Assembly (NCBI GenBank): GCA_910577275.1
Contig: CAJTMW010000002.1
Location: 318,307-382,306 of the forward strand
Source: an uncultured Lachnospiraceae bacterium
GTDB lineage: Bacteria; Bacillota; Clostridia; Lachnospirales; Lachnospiraceae
Direction: 5' to 3'
Length of the DNA stretch: 64,000 nt
Part shown: in pieces, positions 62,277 through 64,000 of the stretch
How positions within the stretch are numbered: the first letter of the stretch is position 1
Layout of the letters: each line of letters opens with the position of its first letter
The notes under the pieces: model-generated
What the model saw: the letters and a program-made list of their open reading frames with translations, nothing else
The model's database searches: none
Told to the model about the DNA's origin: nothing
Translations under genes and position numbers: made by a program

Positions 62277-62305
62277 TTGACAACGACAAAAAGATTGGCT
62301 AAAAT
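62277..62305 (+). promoter_or_regulatory. sigma-A promoter of pheS
   Basis: Consensus TTGACA (62277-62282), 17-bp spacer, TAAAAT (62300-62305), about 35 bases before the T-box stem I. Confidence 0.85.
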
Positions 62306-62340
62306 GAAAACCAATTGAAAAGCAAAGCAACAAATCAAAG

Positions 62341-62585
62341 GCTGTGAACGTGCAAAGTAGCAGATTATTTTCCGTCAGAGAGAGGAAGTCGGCGGCTGAA
62401 AGCTTCCTCAGGTTCAGATAATTTGTGAATTTCCCACGGAAGCTTTCAGGCTGAAAACAGAGTTATCTGTAAAGTAGGTCTGGACGTGACACGCGTTAAG
62501 TGAAAGAGCGCCTGCCAACCGGCAGGAACTTGGGTGGTACCGCGGAAATTTTTCGTCCCTTGCGCCATGCGCAGGGGACTTTTTG
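62341..62585 (+). promoter_or_regulatory. T-box riboswitch (Phe) with terminator
   Basis: The T-box sequence GGTGGTACCGCG lies at 62533-62544. Stem I is traceable: CGTG (62349-62352) with CACG (62435-62438), a specifier loop with AGTA on one side, CAGATTAT (62361-62368) with ATAATTTG (62418-62425), and the distal CAGAGAGAG part with a GAGGAAG/CTTCCTC helix. The triplet TTC (62431-62433) falls in the specifier loop, matching Phe. The terminator is an 11-bp stem (62555-62565 with 62569-62579) and five Ts. Uncharged tRNA-Phe should prevent termination and allow pheS expression. Confidence 0.9.
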
Positions 62586-62680
62586 CGCGAGCAATGAGCC
62601 GGGCGCGGGTGCTTGCACCCGCATCCGGCGAATGCCGCGGCAGCCGAGCGGCGCAACCAATGTAAGGAAAGGAAAGAGCG

Positions 62681-63700
62681 ATGAAAGAGAAATTAGAGCA
62701 GATTAAGGCGGAAGCCTTAAAGCAGATTCAAAACAGTGACGCCCTGGATAAATTAAACGATATCAGGGTCAATTATCTGGGCAAAAAAGGCGAGCTTACC
62801 GCTGTCTTAAAGAGCATGAAGGATGTGGCGGCGGAAGACCGTCCCAAAATCGGGCAGATGGTAAACGAGACAAGGCAGGAAATCGAGGCAGTTTTAGAGG
62901 AAGCCAGGACGAAAATGGAGAGGGCTGTTCTGGAAGCCAGAATGAAAAATGAAACCATTGATGTGACGCTTCCGGCAAAAAGGAGTAAAATGGGTCACCG
63001 CCATCCCAGCACCATTGCGCTGGAAGAGGTGGAGAGAATTTTTATCGGCATGGGCTATGAGGTGGTAGAAGGCCCGGAGGTGGAGACCGATTATTATAAT
63101 TTTGAAGCCCTGAACATTCCCGCCGACCATCCGGCAAAGGACGAGCAGGACACCTTTTTCCTTAACGGAGACTTCCTGCTTCGCACCCAGACCTCAAGCA
63201 CTCAGGTTCATGAGATGGAAAAGGGAAAGCTTCCCATTCGCATGATTGCCCCCGGCAGAGTGTTCCGCTCCGACGAAGTGGACGCAACCCATTCCCCCTC
63301 CTTCCATCAGGTAGAGGGGCTGGTAATCGACAAACACATTACCCTTGCGGATTTGAAAGGGACTCTGGCGGAATTTGCAAGAGAGCTTTTCGGAGAGGAG
63401 ACGAAAGTAAAATTCCGTCCCCATCATTTCAATTTCACAGAGCCCAGCGCGGAAATGGACGTTTCCTGCTTCAAGTGCGGCGGCAAGGGCTGCCGTTTCT
63501 GCAAAGGCTCAGGCTGGATTGAGATTTTGGGCTGCGGCGTGGTTCACCCCAACGTGCTTTCCATGAGCGGCATAGACCCGGAGAAATATACCGGCTTTGC
63601 ATTCGGAATCGGGCTTGAGAGAATCGCCCTCCTTAAATATGAAATAGACGACATGAGACTGCTCTACGAAAACGATATCCGGTTTTTGAAACAGTTTTAG
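62681..63700 (+). CDS. pheS: phenylalanine--tRNA ligase alpha subunit
   Basis: A 339-residue class II catalytic subunit. An N-terminal coiled coil binds tRNA. Motif 2 reads MIAPGRVFRSDEVDATHSPSFHQVEGLV, motif 3 GFAFGIGLERIALLKY. Controlled by the Phe T-box directly upstream. The beta subunit starts 226 bp downstream, so the pair is probably cotranscribed. Length normal. AAGGAAAGG site before the ATG. Confidence 0.97.
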   Translation: MKEKLEQIKAEALKQIQNSDALDKLNDIRVNYLGKKGELTAVLKSMKDVAAEDRPKIGQMVNETRQEIEAVLEEARTKMERAVLEARMKNETIDVTLPAKRSKMGHRHPSTIALEEVERIFIGMGYEVVEGPEVETDYYNFEALNIPADHPAKDEQDTFFLNGDFLLRTQTSSTQVHEMEKGKLPIRMIAPGRVFRSDEVDATHSPSFHQVEGLVIDKHITLADLKGTLAEFARELFGEETKVKFRPHHFNFTEPSAEMDVSCFKCGGKGCRFCKGSGWIEILGCGVVHPNVLSMSGIDPEKYTGFAFGIGLERIALLKYEIDDMRLLYENDIRFLKQF

Positions 63701-63720
63701 CGCTGTCAATGAGTAGCGCC

Positions 63721-63775
63721 AAAATACAGAATGGCAAACCGGCTGCCTGCAGACGGATTTGTCAGACTGTATTTT
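63721..63775 (+). repeat. inverted repeat in the pheS-pheT spacer
   Basis: AAAATACAG (63721-63729) and CTGTATTTT (63767-63775) are a perfect 9-bp dyad enclosing 37 bases. It would form an RNA hairpin after the pheS stop. Confidence 0.6.
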
Positions 63776-63825
63776 GACAGGGCGAAGCCCGTAAAATGAG
63801 GAGAATCTCTGATTTTCCGAATGTA

Positions 63826-63908
63826 GCGCTGCGGGATGAAATGCTTTCAGAGGCGCTGCGAATGAAGATTTCAGATAGCGACAGCGCTACGGATGAAATA
63901 AATTCAGA
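63826..63908 (+). repeat. three imperfect ~25-bp direct repeats before pheT
   Basis: Copies begin with GCGCT at 63826, 63853 and 63884. Each reads GCGCTRCGRRATGAA-like and ends with a TTCAGA; the last copy stops just before the pheT ribosome site. The outer copies also give an 8-bp inverted pair, GTAGCGCT (63823-63830) and AGCGCTAC (63883-63890). Confidence 0.65.
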
Positions 63909-63926
63909 CAGAAAGGAAAAATCAAA

Positions 63927-64000
63927 ATGAACACTGCATTGTCATGGATAAAGGCTTACGTGCCTGACCTTACATGTACAGACCAGGAATACAGCGACGC
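63927..64000 (+). CDS. pheT: phenylalanine--tRNA ligase beta subunit, N-terminal fragment
   Basis: The first 24 codons of pheT before the window ends. The ATG at 63927 follows GAAAGGAAAA; the translation MNTALSWIKAYVPDLTCTDQ matches the standard start of PheT in Clostridia. It forms the alpha2-beta2 enzyme with PheS. The rest lies beyond the window. Confidence 0.93.
   Translation, partial: MNTALSWIKAYVPDLTCTDQEYSD

Noticed and set aside
1..64000. CRISPR array, prophage or insertion sequence
   Set aside because: No regularly spaced repeats, phage structural genes, or transposase with terminal inverted repeats were seen; the Rpn gene has no visible ends.

Overview
The window looks like chromosome of a gut-type anaerobic Firmicute of the Lachnospiraceae (Clostridium cluster XIVa). 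This rests on single-chain glycyl-tRNA synthetase, a Phe T-box, a YesM/YesN two-component pair, a DUF4317 protein, a giant 2-hydroxyacyl-CoA dehydratase activase, a Na+-pumping biotin decarboxylase operon, and SASP-free low-to-mid GC sequence with strong Shine-Dalgarno sites. The species cannot be fixed from the sequence alone. No rRNA, tRNA, CRISPR array, prophage or insertion sequence was seen.

Region 1 (1-2538) holds the end of a MATE exporter, a small coiled-coil protein and a degenerate EAL-HDOD protein. Region 2 (2638-17925) is a sulfated-glycan utilisation locus: an anaerobic sulfatase-maturating enzyme, an ABC sugar importer without its own ATPase, a GH88 unsaturated glucuronyl hydrolase, two Cys-type sulfatases, a sugar nucleotidyltransferase, an N-acetylhexosamine 1-kinase-like protein, a YesM/YesN two-component system and a TauE/SafE-type anion exporter. 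The likely substrates are sulfated unsaturated disaccharides from glycosaminoglycans. A 104-bp element is duplicated, without gaps, in front of both the importer operon and the exporter gene, and probably marks the YesN regulon.

Region 3 (17918-31000) carries DUF4317 and the 1412-residue activase on the minus strand, a rhomboid-like pseudoprotease with a zinc ribbon, a sigma-factor-like protein lacking promoter-binding regions, an AT-rich AAA-like/PD-(D/E)XK gene and an M16 peptidase. Region 4 (31073-48505) is mostly housekeeping: DUF4349 lipoprotein, era, a YqzL-like ORF, recO, glyQS, alaS, an Rpn-type nuclease, rpsU, a CmpB-like membrane protein, two D-Ala-D-Ala carboxypeptidases, a phosphoesterase, deoC, scpA, scpB and asnS.

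Region 5 (48555-54079) is a biotin-dependent operon with two different carboxyltransferases, one carrier, and OadB/OadG membrane subunits, behind a structured leader. It could work as a Na+-coupled decarboxylase or as a transcarboxylase. Region 6 (54187-64000) has a NYN/LOTUS RNA-binding protein, a bifunctional L-fucose salvage enzyme, a nicotinamidase plus a frameshifted nicotinate phosphoribosyltransferase, a cytoplasmic GH123-like protein, and T-box-controlled pheS followed after a repeat-rich spacer by the start of pheT.
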